A DNA stretch of 62,000 nt, from assembly GCF_001949145.1 (NCBI RefSeq), contig NW_019091365.1, positions 873,449-935,448 on the forward strand, read 5' to 3'. The notes under the pieces are model-generated. The model saw only the letters and a program-made list of their open reading frames with translations, was not told the DNA's origin and did no database searches. Below, one piece after another: positions 10,851-22,200 of this stretch; position 1 is the first letter of the stretch, and each line of letters opens with the position of its first letter. The position numbers were made by a program, and so were the translations under genes. The stretch comes from Acanthaster planci (Eukaryota; Echinodermata; Asteroidea; Valvatida; Acanthasteridae).

Positions 10851-11101
10851 AATTGACACACAGAGTGCACTGATGAGACGTGACGTGACACTCATCTGAA
10901 TAAATAATGTCCGAAATACAAAAAAAGCTTCATGCATGAGCGTAGAAGACTACAGACTGAACCACCTGAGCGCAAAGCGAGTGGGAGTTAACAAACTGCG
11001 TTATCTAATAAGATGTCGCCTTCTTCTGAGACCAGGTTTGCTTATAGCGTACTAAAAGAATAGGTCCGACATCTCTAGCTTTATTACGATCTCTATACAG
11101 G

Positions 11102-11437
11102 CGATTCATAATACAATGTGCCACCAAGAGGTTTCCACAAAGAGGACATTGAAGTTAATGGTCGACAAAATATGGTCGATAAGCTGCAATTTGCATTTCG
11201 GCGAATTCCACTAGACAATTTAAGGAAATGTTTGACTTACAGTGGCATTTATTACCCCGCAAAACCGCCATCTTGATTAATTGCAAATACTCCCGAATAT
11301 TCTGACCAGACAAGCAAACACCGGGAACAATTCAAGTTCCCCGCGCTCAGCGCAGATGGCGAATATAACTTTGTCGACTCTTTCCCTACAACGCACTGCA
11401 AAGAAGGCCTTTCGGTGGCGCACTACACTGTGAATCG
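11102..11437. mobile_element. TIR element, about 336 bp (family also at 28604-29460)
   Basis: The left end is cgattcataatacaatgtgc followed by caccaagagg. The right end, read in complement, is cgattcacagtgtagtgcgc followed by caccgaaagg. The inner right part (gcgaatataactttgtcgac) is alignable with the inner right part of the element at 28604-29460. It has no coding capacity and so is a non-autonomous DNA transposon of a family I cannot name. Confidence 0.75.
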
Positions 11438-12000
11438 ACTGTGTTTATTCTTTATCTGGTCTGAAGTCACCAAGAGATATTGGCTGAGGGCGCCAGCACG
11501 AGCCCACTGTAGAGCAGAAGCGGTCGATTCCCTGCTGGTGGGCCGTGAGACCCGTTGTCATACAAGGCGATTTTGTTTTCCGTGGTAGCTAGCGAATGTG
11601 TATGGAGTGATAAAGTGCTGATCCAATAAGGTTTCTTCCTCATGATGTCTCGCGAATGGAGTGGTAAGAAGACGTCAAGTTAGTAAAAAGTTCCACGTAT
11701 ATCCGGCCTAGCGCTCAAGAAACCCAAGAAAAGGTGTCCACGAATCAACACTGTAAGCTTGGTGTGAAGAACCTGTCACGGTACTCGGTTTGCGTTGAAT
11801 TATGTCGCACACTAGGCACTGGCGGCAACGTCATCCAGAGCCTCGATATGATATGAAGAGGGCATGGAGGAGAGTTGGAGTTGAGAAGTTCATCAAGCAC
11901 TTATTTTCTCCTAAAAAATACACATCATTGTCCACGAGACACGGGCAGTTCAAGAATAAAGATTTGGGGTTGCATCCTCAAAAATCAGCTTTGTGGACCT
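11438..12000. other. gene-free spacer
   Basis: Nothing recognised. A plus-strand open frame at 11802-12008 (68 codons, rich in Arg and Lys) has no family signature and no paralogue at the equivalent place downstream of ILP-A, so it is not called. Confidence 0.5.
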
Positions 12001-12784
12001 ATAATTAACCTGATCAGATACAAATATGGTGGACTTTAATTTTCTTTTTTCCATATATACGCTTTGACAACTTTAGTTATAAATTGTTTAGAATGGAACG
12101 CAGAAAATAAAATGTTGTCCCCGGCAGACAATCTTGCATATCAGTTTGAAGTTCAACATTGTCCGAGAGCTTTAAGGTTTTAAAATCATCACACAGATTA
12201 CAACTTGACTTGTTTGCAATTAAATTTTTATTAATCTTTCGTGCAGATTCAAATCATAGTTGTGTTGATAAAGATAAAACAGAAAGAAAAGGGCCAATAG
12301 CCGAAAGGGTGAGATAATCTTAAGATAGGCCCATCACAGTTGGCCTTGATAATTTGAACTAGGGCATATATCCCAAGAGAGGAATTGCAAATACATGTAA
12401 TGCATAAGCAGGGATGTGGCACGGTAAATGGTTTTGGGGTTTATCACATTCTTTATTGCTATTTAAGTCACATAATTTGCTTTGAGACGGCGCTTTGGCA
12501 GCAGAATGGACTCCCAAAAAATGGAGGTAGAATGGTTTTGGTGCTAATATTTTATGAAATATCACTTTCTTTCCTACTTAACTATTATGAAGTATTATTT
12601 GTAAAAACAAAATCCGTCGGGGAGCAAGTTGCCCCCCCCTGCTGGACACGCCACTCATCAAACAGCATTTTATATTTGATTTCAGTTATATAAGCCACCA
12701 CCAATTTGAGAGGGAAAACGTTATTTGTTGTAAAGCTGAATGTGCCGATGCAAGGAGATAGCTGGGTCCGCCTGGATGTCTCCC

Positions 12785-15700
12785 TTAGCAGATTTCATAA
12801 ATTTCCTCATCGGAGCATCCCTCAGAGCAGCATTCCTCGTTAAGGTTACGCTTTCCGATGCCACGTCCGAACAAGAATGTGTTGGCGTCCTTTGAATCCA
12901 GAAACTCTGCAGTACAAGTGACGAGAAAACAAAAGTGACATGTTGATTTTGTTTTCACCAAAAATGGATTTGTCTTTTTGTGTTTCACGACGAGCCCTAC
13001 GTCGAAAACATCGATTCTCCAAAAAACAAAACAAAACAAAAAACAACAGAGCGAAGGGAAACAAGACAGCCCTTTCAGTGACCAAAACGTCACTTTGCAG
13101 CCTCCTTCTTCTGCATGACGTGCACAGTCTATCGATGGAGAAATATCGGTACATACATCGAGGGAATCCTGAAATTGGATTAATTTGGCATTAGTTTTTT
13201 AGTATTTGCTCAACAAAAGATTAGTGAGACACAGTTGCGTAGCCAAGCTCTTTCAGAGGGTCAAGAGGAGTGTTGACATGGGGGTTGACAGTTTACCTTT
13301 GCCCCTCTTAGCTACGCCAGTGGTGAGAGACAGCATTTTAATTAATTTTTTTTTTACTTCAATACCTTGGTTGGAGACTCCACGGAACGCCTGGCAAATC
13401 TCGCGGTATTTTTCTTGGAGAGTTGCGCCACAGTAGTGCGGATGACCGCGGAACCTGCAAAAAGTGTCCAAGATAGTCATTATATGACCCTCTATAATCG
13501 CAGGTTGTGTTTACCAGTGTCATACATTACTAAAAAAATGTATTAAACTTTTGACAAAATACCAGCCAACACCAGCCTGAACAATGACATGTCAATGACT
13601 TCTTATATGCTACATTGCACTCGGGTTATGAGGTGGCAGCACAGCATCGAAATGCGTTTAAATCAAAGGAACGAGGTTATTAGCTCCACTGTGGGATAGT
13701 TGTTTCAATGAATTTCAATCTAGACCATTAAAATAACTTAATCTGTTTGCCCAAAGTACGGTAGATGTAAATATCGGCTGCTTTCTCCAATCTATTTTGG
13801 TGTAATACACAAGTTTTTTCTTTTAGTAAAATATGATATGAACAGAAATTTTTCAAGAGAGACTTCATTTTGTTGAAACATTTTTCAGATGGATTAAATT
13901 ACAAAACTGCCATAAATGAGCAGTGAGTGTACGTTTACTTCCTGTCAAGGCCGGAAAAGTCAATGTGAAGGGCGAGGACACGCTCTTCAGTATACTTCCC
14001 AGTGGAAAAATCAATTGCCCAAAATACCGAAGTAATTTGTTTTTTAAATTTACACTTGTCCAAAAATATTTACGATTGAACACATTTCCAACGGTTTTCT
14101 ATTTTTCTTGCCGAAAATCCTCTGGATCACCAATTGCAACAGGCCTACAGCCAAATTGACGATCCTGTTTGTTTCGCTCAGGCTGAAATCATCTTGTACA
14201 TGTATGTAGAGTAATAAAGTCAAAAATAAGCCATTTGACAGTGGCCTGAGAACATGGGTAGGGAAAATGCATCCAAAATGGCGAGGCTCTGAAGTTAACA
14301 TGATTATTAATATTTTGTGGATTTTGACAAATTGTAGAAAACGGTATTTACCATACTTTTGAAGACGATATTTTTGGGATAATAAATCTGCTTGGGTTAT
14401 AATTAGATTCCAAAGCCCCATTACGGTCTTGTACATAGTTGTTTAAATCCATAAAGCCAATGTTTGTTGTCTTATTAAAATGTATTGTGACGGTACAAAT
14501 GTCTAATTATTCCAAGTAAACTTCAAGACAGTTTTACTTACACTCTCCCTCCCTCTTTGACAGCCGCGTCTGGGTGCCCATTGATTTGTTGAACTATAAA
14601 GAAAACAACCGAAAAAGTAATAATAAGAGAGAAAACAAACTAACAGAGGTCAAAGTCACATACAAATCAATTTAATGGGTCAACATGTTTGATTTGTTGG
14701 ATTACAAACCCAGGACACCAAATAAATATCGCAAATTTTCTCTTTTTCCCGATAGGGGGCCTATAGGATTTTATTATTCTGGTGAAACTGTTTCCGTTTT
14801 CCTCTGACAAATTATTTCGAGTGAACTGAATTCAAAACCAGACCAACACGTTTAATCTGTTGATCCTGGACATTTTAGTTGCGTGTGAAAAACTCCCCGA
14901 CTCTTTTCAAATTTCACACCATGTTCCTCGCATCAGTTTCATTAATAACTGAATTTTCAATTGCAACTGAGAGCAAGGAAGACAAATAGTGGCGATTTTG
15001 AAAAACATTGCATTTACTGCAGGGAGGTAAAGAACCATGTTTCAACATTTTTAAATTTAGCGGGCTTTTCGTGGGCCCTCAAAGTTACGTTCCTCTTTAT
15101 GTGCATGGGTAATTTCCATATTCTTGTAGGACAGTCACCGGTTTCTTGAGCTAGGGCGATGGCTGGTCCATGTAGCTCAAATCCCGTTATGGACCGCTGC
15201 GTTATTGTGTGGCTAGAAATTGATATTGCGAACTTATCAAAACAATTTCTCTGACCCAAAGGCTTTTGCAAAAATTGCAGTGCGAGAACTGGCGGGGAGG
15301 AGTTTTACATTCTGAACTTCGGCACAGCATTATATCAGCACTGTATAACGTGGGGCGACATTTAACATGCTTTGTCGCCATGGCATGGATTTCATAAGAT
15401 GGTTTGTATAGCTCTGAATGAAAAATCAGGGTCTTTTTAAATCAGAAATGCAGGAGGGTGGGTGAATGGGTTTGTAAAACAGTTTTTAAAAATTAAACTT
15501 TTTACACTGAAAATGTTAATGGCCCGTGAAATGTATTTTTATGATAAAACTTGGAGTTATTCCAATAAGCGGAGGGCATTGCTGAATGTAATGTTTAGCA
15601 ACTAAAATCCCCGGCAGCATACGTGTCTTCGGGTTTGCCCTGGTGTGTCACTAATATGGTAGACTGCCGCCTTGGTTTTACGTAGGCCTATGATGATATG

Positions 15701-16123
15701 CACATCAATAACAGAAAAAGAACACCAATCCTCTCCTCAGTTGTATCCGGGTTCGTCTTTAAAGGGAGGAAGCTCTCATGTGACCGGCTCGCTGCGGCGT
15801 TTTGAGTCTCAGATCGTTTAGGCATTGTATGTATCGAACAGAAGGTTCGCCTGTTCACGAGGAGTACCCACGAGGAGGGTGGCCCACAGCCTTTCAGGTG
15901 TATGGGCTACACAATGTATTTCGTACGTGCAGGTGAATATGGAAGGAAAATTACGACATCGTCCTCGCTCGTTCGCTCAGGGATCAATTACACAGCTTTG
16001 ATCAAGGCCAACATTCAAAAGACAATGAATGAATAACCACGAGACAATACCAATAGAGGCAATACACGAAATCAACTCACCTGCAATGGCGCAAAGTAGC
16101 AGCAGAACGATGAATCGATTCAT
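12785..16123 (-). CDS. insulin-like peptide precursor, gene B (4 exons, 101 aa)
   Basis: Paralogue of ILP-A. Exons by descending coordinate: 16081-16123 (signal peptide MNRFIVLLLLCAIA), 14542-14593, 13366-13454 and 12785-12906. Phases 1, 2 and 1 join without a break, and splice sites are good (donors GTGAGT and GTAAGT; acceptors tttatag, tttgcag and actgcag). Exon 3 gives the B chain HYCGATLQEKYREICQAFRG. Exon 4 gives the C-peptide end, a GKR site and the A chain NLNEECCSEGCSDEEIYEIC, then TAA. The six hormone cysteines are exactly canonical. No dibasic site separates B chain from C peptide, only single arginines, so processing on that side would need a monobasic cut or leave B and C joined. 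Exon 4 is the same length as in gene A (122 bases). The start is the first ATG after the TATA box. The relaxin receptor motif is absent. Intron 3 carries a small hAT-type MITE. Confidence 0.93.
13232..13322. mobile_element. 91-bp hAT-type MITE in ILP-B intron 3
   Basis: The ends are CAGTTGCGTAGC and, in complement, CACTGGCGTAGC. They are flanked by near-identical 8-base duplications, gtgagaca (13224-13231) and gtgagaga (13323-13330). An 8-bp target duplication with CA-GCGTAGC-like ends is the hAT superfamily pattern. The element is too short to code for anything. Confidence 0.8.
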
Positions 16124-16235
16124 GATGATGGTGGTGACTGCAAAATGTTGCACTGACGGTATTAACAGCAAAGGTTGGACTAGAAGAAAGAGTACACACC
16201 AAGCCTGAATATGCCAAAATGTGCCAAGATCATGT

Positions 16236-16244
16236 CCTTATAAG
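16236..16244 (-). promoter_or_regulatory. TATA box of ILP-B
   Basis: The minus strand reads CTTATAAGG about 115 bases upstream of the ATG at 16123. It matches the ILP-A box in sequence and position. The region between box and ATG also shares TTTGGCATA with ILP-A. Confidence 0.8.
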
Positions 16245-16799
16245 CATTTTGGGCCCAATCCGAAGTTACTGTAGTCGAAATTATTCTACCAGGAGAAATC
16301 CCTCTAGCTTGCCAGTTTGAAAAACTCAGACACTTGAATGAAATTTTGTCCAACTGCGTCACTTTAATTAGAACTATGTCGGATGACGCCTGCGGCTTTA
16401 AGTATTTTTTGTTTTGATAATTCTGCCAATGATCACAAACTTGAACTCCACGAACTCTAGGTAAAACAAAGGGATAAATTTACACAGTTTCGTTAAAGCT
16501 CTTAAAGTAGCATTCCTCAATTTTTCCATTTTATTTTCAACTTTCGAGTACTGCTACATGTGTGCCGTTAAGCAATTGAACCCTTAACCAACATTTGATT
16601 TTAATCAATGCAAGTCAAGTACGTTCTACACCGACACGGAGCTTACCAATGTAAAAAATACCAGCAAAAAAAACTGTGTCACCCACTTGAAAGGAATTCG
16701 GTAAACATAGTTAGGCTACTGTGTTATTAAGTTTGTTCAAAATAATGACATTTTACTGGTGCAGTTGCGCATTTTGCCCGTTGATTGTAATCCGAATCC

Positions 16800-19200
16800 G
16801 GGTTAACAATTTTTTAATGTAAAAAATGTATAAGCTCTACTTCAAGTCAGAATCCTACAGTCTCGTGAAGACGTACAGAGTACACTGTTCGAAACGTCGA
16901 GTTATTCCCCGATTCTTCTCAGACTCAAGAAAGAGATTGTATCCGCAATCGTTTTACTCATATATTTTTTCACTTCTTATCCTTCGAAAGCAAAAGCTTG
17001 CCCTCAATCACGGCGTATAGCAACAGTGTCTTTAGTATGGAGAATTGAAAGTTTTGTGTTCGCGTGAATTAAAGAACTCAAGAGTACCAGATTTGAAACA
17101 AATTTCACTCGCAAAAAGCTTATTGGTTGCGCTCGACTAGTTGGAGCCAACGACTATTCGTTATAATTATTTGCTTTGCACTTTTGCATGAGGGCCAGTT
17201 TTCAGTTAGAGGGACTCTTGAATGCGTTTTGTGTTTCATGTCTGGTTTCCACAGCAAGTGTTCCATTTTCACTTTACATGTACTGTGTAGGGTGTACTAT
17301 CTGCATGGTTTAGATCACACAGCATCCAGCGTAATGTTCATTGTTATTAGGCGTATAGAACAGTGGTGCTATGGTATCTATCGCTTCTTTACTTTTCACC
17401 TTCCTTTTTCCACTGTTCATCTCGTGTTAAAAGTCACAAGTTAGCTTGCTACTATAACTGTATTTTTGCGCTAGCCTGTCAAAGTTTCATTTCCCCCTTA
17501 CTTTCTGCTAATTGAGGAAGAAATAATTAAATCCAATCTGTGTTTAGAAAATGCATTTGTGTCCTTTGATGTTTGCTTATTATGTAATTATACAATTGCC
17601 AGGAAAAAAATCCTTAAACTAAAACTTCAATAAAACCTGACAACAAAAAACGTCCAGATGCATAACTTAATTGAAACTGGTTCATGATATTTAGTAATTG
17701 ACAAGTGTTGTGCCCCTACGATGACGTCACGGGAATTGTTAATTTTAATATATGCGAGCTTCGACTGACGTGAAGTTTAAAGGGCAGAGCGTGAACTAAA
17801 GAGGATACATGCGCATGGTCTGAATTTATACCTATGCCTGGGGTCCGTTAGACGTAACAATAAGTCGTTAGTCGTGTTTTGTCCTTGATCTTTAGTCAAA
17901 ATCCATTGATAGAGCTCTAGTTTAAAACAAGTCAAATTTATGGTGAGTTGCGACTTAATATTGAACGACGTGACAAATACGCTCACCCAGTGTATATACG
18001 CGTGCAGCGTTATACATATGGAATGTTTTCTGTGATGACATCCAATGTCACAAAGCAATGGAAACGAGAGGATTCATTGAATAGTTAAAAGGGGATTTCT
18101 TTTCACTTTTCACTTTCTTTTCTCTGCTTTGGTATTTCTGCCCGCGAGGTCATTACTTTTTGTGATCCCATGGGATTTTTACCATAAGACAGGCCATAAT
18201 CAAGAGTTATCATAGAAATGTAGCGGATCAGCCCCACGTGAGTTGGACGGTAGGAGGAGGAACGTGCACTTGGAGAACACGTGAACAAAAAATGATGTCT
18301 AACACCAGAACTACAATCTATTAAATATGAGAACAGTTCGTGCAGTGTAAGTTCTAGACGGCACCGTAAATAATAATACAAATTACAATGGACGGCCAAA
18401 GGCTAATACTAACAGGGCACATGGCTAGCTGACCAATAAAGTATGGCACGTAATACAGAAAACAGTTACCACATTGGGCCCTGTAAATCGTACAATTTCT
18501 CCTACAGAAGATCGTGCACATTCTACAATCTAGGTTCGATACCCCAAAGCCAAGAGACCAAACCTCGTGCACAAAAAGCGCCTTAAAAGTATGAACTTTA
18601 TGTTAATACCTCCATGACGTGTATTGCAGGGATATGGGCGCCCTTACTCCGGTATGGTTCCTTACAGAAATATCTCTATAAATCCCCAATTTAGGACTGA
18701 TAGTTTCCAGCATGGGATATTTCTTTCACAAAAACCCCAAATTGCGGGCCTATTTTGGATAGAGGCGGGCGGCTACGTTCAGAAATGAGGGCTTAGTTTT
18801 ACTGCTACTTTAAGAGTAGCCTATCTTCGTTCAAAGGCGAATAAAAAAGAATTCGTGGCCCACCCCCCCCCCAAGAAATTGAAACGAAAAGTGATCTTCT
18901 GGCCATAATCTTGAATCTCCAGTGCAAAAAACGGAGGCCAACCTCTTCACGAGAATCCACAGGCGGCGTTATTTCTGTCCGATTTTGCCATAGACATAAA
19001 TTTGCAGTGTTTTCCAAGGGGCCTGTATTTGGTGTCGTGCAACCTGTACTCACTCTAGTACTGTTGCGGTCGTGTACCAACCTCGTTTCCCATGGGTGTG
19101 ATTTATTTTCGGACATTCCATGGAAAATCATTAAATTAAGGAACACACACGCAGTGCATGGGGTCGAGGTTGGCCACGGACTGAGATTAGTAAAATAACC
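16800..19200. other. gene-free interval and PSMD12 upstream region
   Basis: I see no gene. The longest minus-strand frame (18805-19248, 147 codons) overlaps the PSMD12 first exon, lacks a family signature and crosses a run of C, so it is treated as chance. The last few hundred bases presumably hold the PSMD12 promoter, but no TATA box is visible there. Confidence 0.5.
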
Positions 19201-19237
19201 GAACCACGACGCGACGCGTGCATGCTCAAAACGCAAA

Positions 19238-22200
19238 ATGGACGGCACAGGAACAGGAGATGGCAGACTTCAGAAGATGGAAGTTGATTATAGCGAGGCT
19301 GTCGACAAGAGAATCCCTGAATGTCAGCAGCTTGCAAAGGTTGGTCGTTTTAAAATTTATCTGGTCCAGGCTGGCAAGGGTAGACTTTATTCTTCGTCCA
19401 ACAGAGTATCGTTTTCGAGGACATAGAAATCTGCAAGTCATTATGCCTACTCTTGGCATTTTGTGTTAACCAGTTGCAGTATTACCGACGTTGAATTGCC
19501 CGCTCATTTGTAAACTGTATAGCATTTTTTCAACATTCTGCATACAGTTCATGGTATTTATCAGACCCAGTAAGTGTGGGTTATACTTTAACGTCATGAT
19601 TAAGACTAGCCAAGTGCCCAACGTCCCCAAGGTAACCTCGAGCATGTCGAGTTTGCAAGTTTCGTGCTCCTACAATGTATGCTACATCATGTACATGTAT
19701 GACTATTCCACCAGCAGTAGATGCACAGATCACAACTTAGGGACTGTCCTTGGATTTGGAGAATTCCCTTTATTCGGGGACAGCACCAGTCCCTCGAAAC
19801 AGAGAATGTCCTCATAAAAGGGGACACTTTTTCCCAAATGGCCTTGAGTAAAAATTTCCATGCACTAGGCCTATTATTTTTTTCTCCCACATTTTCCATC
19901 CATTTAACCCCTTCATGACATGTTAGGGTAAGGGATTTAGACCGGGACTGCTGGGCTGTGGTTTGGCTTGGGCGGTATTTCGGTATTACCGAATACCGCG
20001 GTTTTGTTTTTAACACCGAGCAATACCGACTAACAATCCATGAATACCGGAATACTGACTAATTCGGTATTGGATTTCAATACCGCGGTATTCTGGCTAA
20101 TTTGTTCAGAATGTTCCCATATCCCTCATAAGATTAAATCAGACAATTATATCCACAACAGTGACTGCATACTTTGTGGTTTTAGTCATCCAGCATCACG
20201 TTTGTATTGTCTCTTTTGGTGAGGAGATAAGACGTAATGTGATACTTCAGTATGCAGCCATCAACCTGCCTGTCAAAAGGTTTGGTGTGAGTAATGAAAA
20301 CTTCCATCAAAATTTCTAGACGATGAAGAAATGGCGGCAACTTGGCATGTCTGTGTCATGTGACGATCATGTGACAATGCATGCAGGCATGCAATATGAT
20401 CCCTACTCAGGCAAACGTTGGAAGTTGTTACAACGTAACAATTTTGCGAGTAACCAAAATATTTTTTGACGAGAATTTACAGGGATATCTTCAGAAATGT
20501 TTAGGATCTCAGACACAAGTTAGTAGGAGGTATTTTGGGGAGTACTTAGAGTTATGTTTTAGGTTTTCGAAATGATTTGCAACAGCTTTTTGTTTGTTTT
20601 TAACAGCCAAAAATGATTTTAACTTCGTAACAACTGGAGGAACAAAATGTTACGTTGTTGTATCAGATTATGACAGCTTCTGTATTCTCAATTGAAATAA
20701 ATTTCATTTGGAGATTTATCCGATATCATAATTTACCTCTCTGTTGATAGGTTAGTTAGAAAATAAACAATTTATTTGGTTTGCCAGTGGTATGAAATGT
20801 CATATGAAACAGGTCATCAAAAATGTCACACTAAATACCGAAAAAACAGAGAGAAACGATGAGGTTTTGCCCTTGCAATTATTGTGTAAATCAACATTTT
20901 TTAATGTTAATGAACTGAATGTAATCAACACACATTAATTGACAAATACATATGAAAATTAAATGGGAAAGTGAAACTGGTCATGTTTTAAATGATCGTA
21001 ATAATTGTAATGTCCCTGAAATACACATTGGCCCCCATATCAGAATTAAAACCCACATGTATGTCCTCATTAAAATGATGAAATTCTTACATTTTGCCCA
21101 TCCATACTACAGAAAATCAACAGCATGTACATGTACTCTCAATCACTGCCAGCTGCATGACAGCCTGACCAATCGCTATGCAGCTCCTATCATTTCCCTC
21201 TTGTTTTCCTGTCACTCACAGATAAAGCTACACTGTGATTGCCCAACTTTGCTTCCATTCCAATGACCAATCATGGTTCAACTTTCACATGTTGTTTTTG
21301 TATGTGTAGGATGGCAAGCTGTCTGAAGCGATAGAGAGTCTGTTGTCCCTGGAAAAGCAGACAAGGACGGTGAGTCTTTAGGATAAACATGGTTTATTTT
21401 AGAGAATCTGAACATGTACATGTATCCATATGTACATGTACAGTACCCTGTTGTACATGAAGTTAAAACTTGCCTCGGAATACATGTTCATCCCCCAAAT
21501 GCCAGTATTTGTTATGAACATCTCAAACCAGTGATCTCGCCCAGTGTTTTGCTAAATGAACTAACTTTTAACTGTGAGGTCAAGAAAACTTTTTCTGTTT
21601 CCGATTAATGCCTCTCAAAAATAGCGTTGACCAGTTTGTCAGAATTGTTTTTTATTTTGGTGGTCATTTTACCAAATATTGGCAGAAAAAAGTGATAAGT
21701 TGTCTCAATATCAAAATATCTACATTTGGCAATTTTATAAGAATTATGGACAGTGCACACTACCGTGCACAACACTAGCAAGGTGGGAAAGTGGTGAACA
21801 ATGTCCGGATATCGTGTGGTAAGCACGTGCCCTGCATCTAGAGGAACAAGCGATAAACTTTGAGCTATGGCAGGAAATTGTGCAAAAGCAGGCTCGTTTA
21901 AAGTTTTCTTTCAAAAGTTACAAACATTTAAATGCAGACATTTTGACGTGGAAAAAAAACTGTTGAGAGGTTTTTTAATTTGATTTTCTAAGTCATGTAA
22001 GTTGCTGATAAAAATTGTAGGTTTACACCAAAAAATTAAGGTCTGTTGGGAAACCAGAAGCAGATATTGTTTTTTTTGGGGGGGCCTAACTCTGTGGGGT
22101 ATTTAGGCTAGACACACTGCTAGGCACATCAGTTTTCATCATTTGTCAGAGTGGCTGGCCTTCCCAGTTAAATGACAAGATCCAGCAGGTCAGCTATCCA

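Larger units (their letters stand above)
12000..16800 (-). repeat. insulin-like duplication unit B (pair of 2000-7100)
   Basis: Second copy of the unit described at 2000-7100. Exons, TATA box and parts of both flanks align, while introns mostly do not. The copies are about 10 kb apart in the same orientation. Confidence 0.8.

Noticed and set aside
3011-16123. Relaxin or relaxin-like gonad-stimulating peptide identity for the two hormones
   Set aside because: The B chains lack RxxxRxxI/V, and the A chains begin with the insulin-like EECC pattern.
17127-17444. 105-codon plus-strand frame with a hydrophobic start
   Set aside because: The start codon is TTG, the sequence is low-complexity hydrophobic, and there is no family match.
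18805-19248. 147-codon minus-strand open frame upstream of and overlapping PSMD12 exon 1
   Set aside because: No family motif, runs through a poly-C stretch, overlaps a well-supported exon on the other strand, and has no supporting splice sites.
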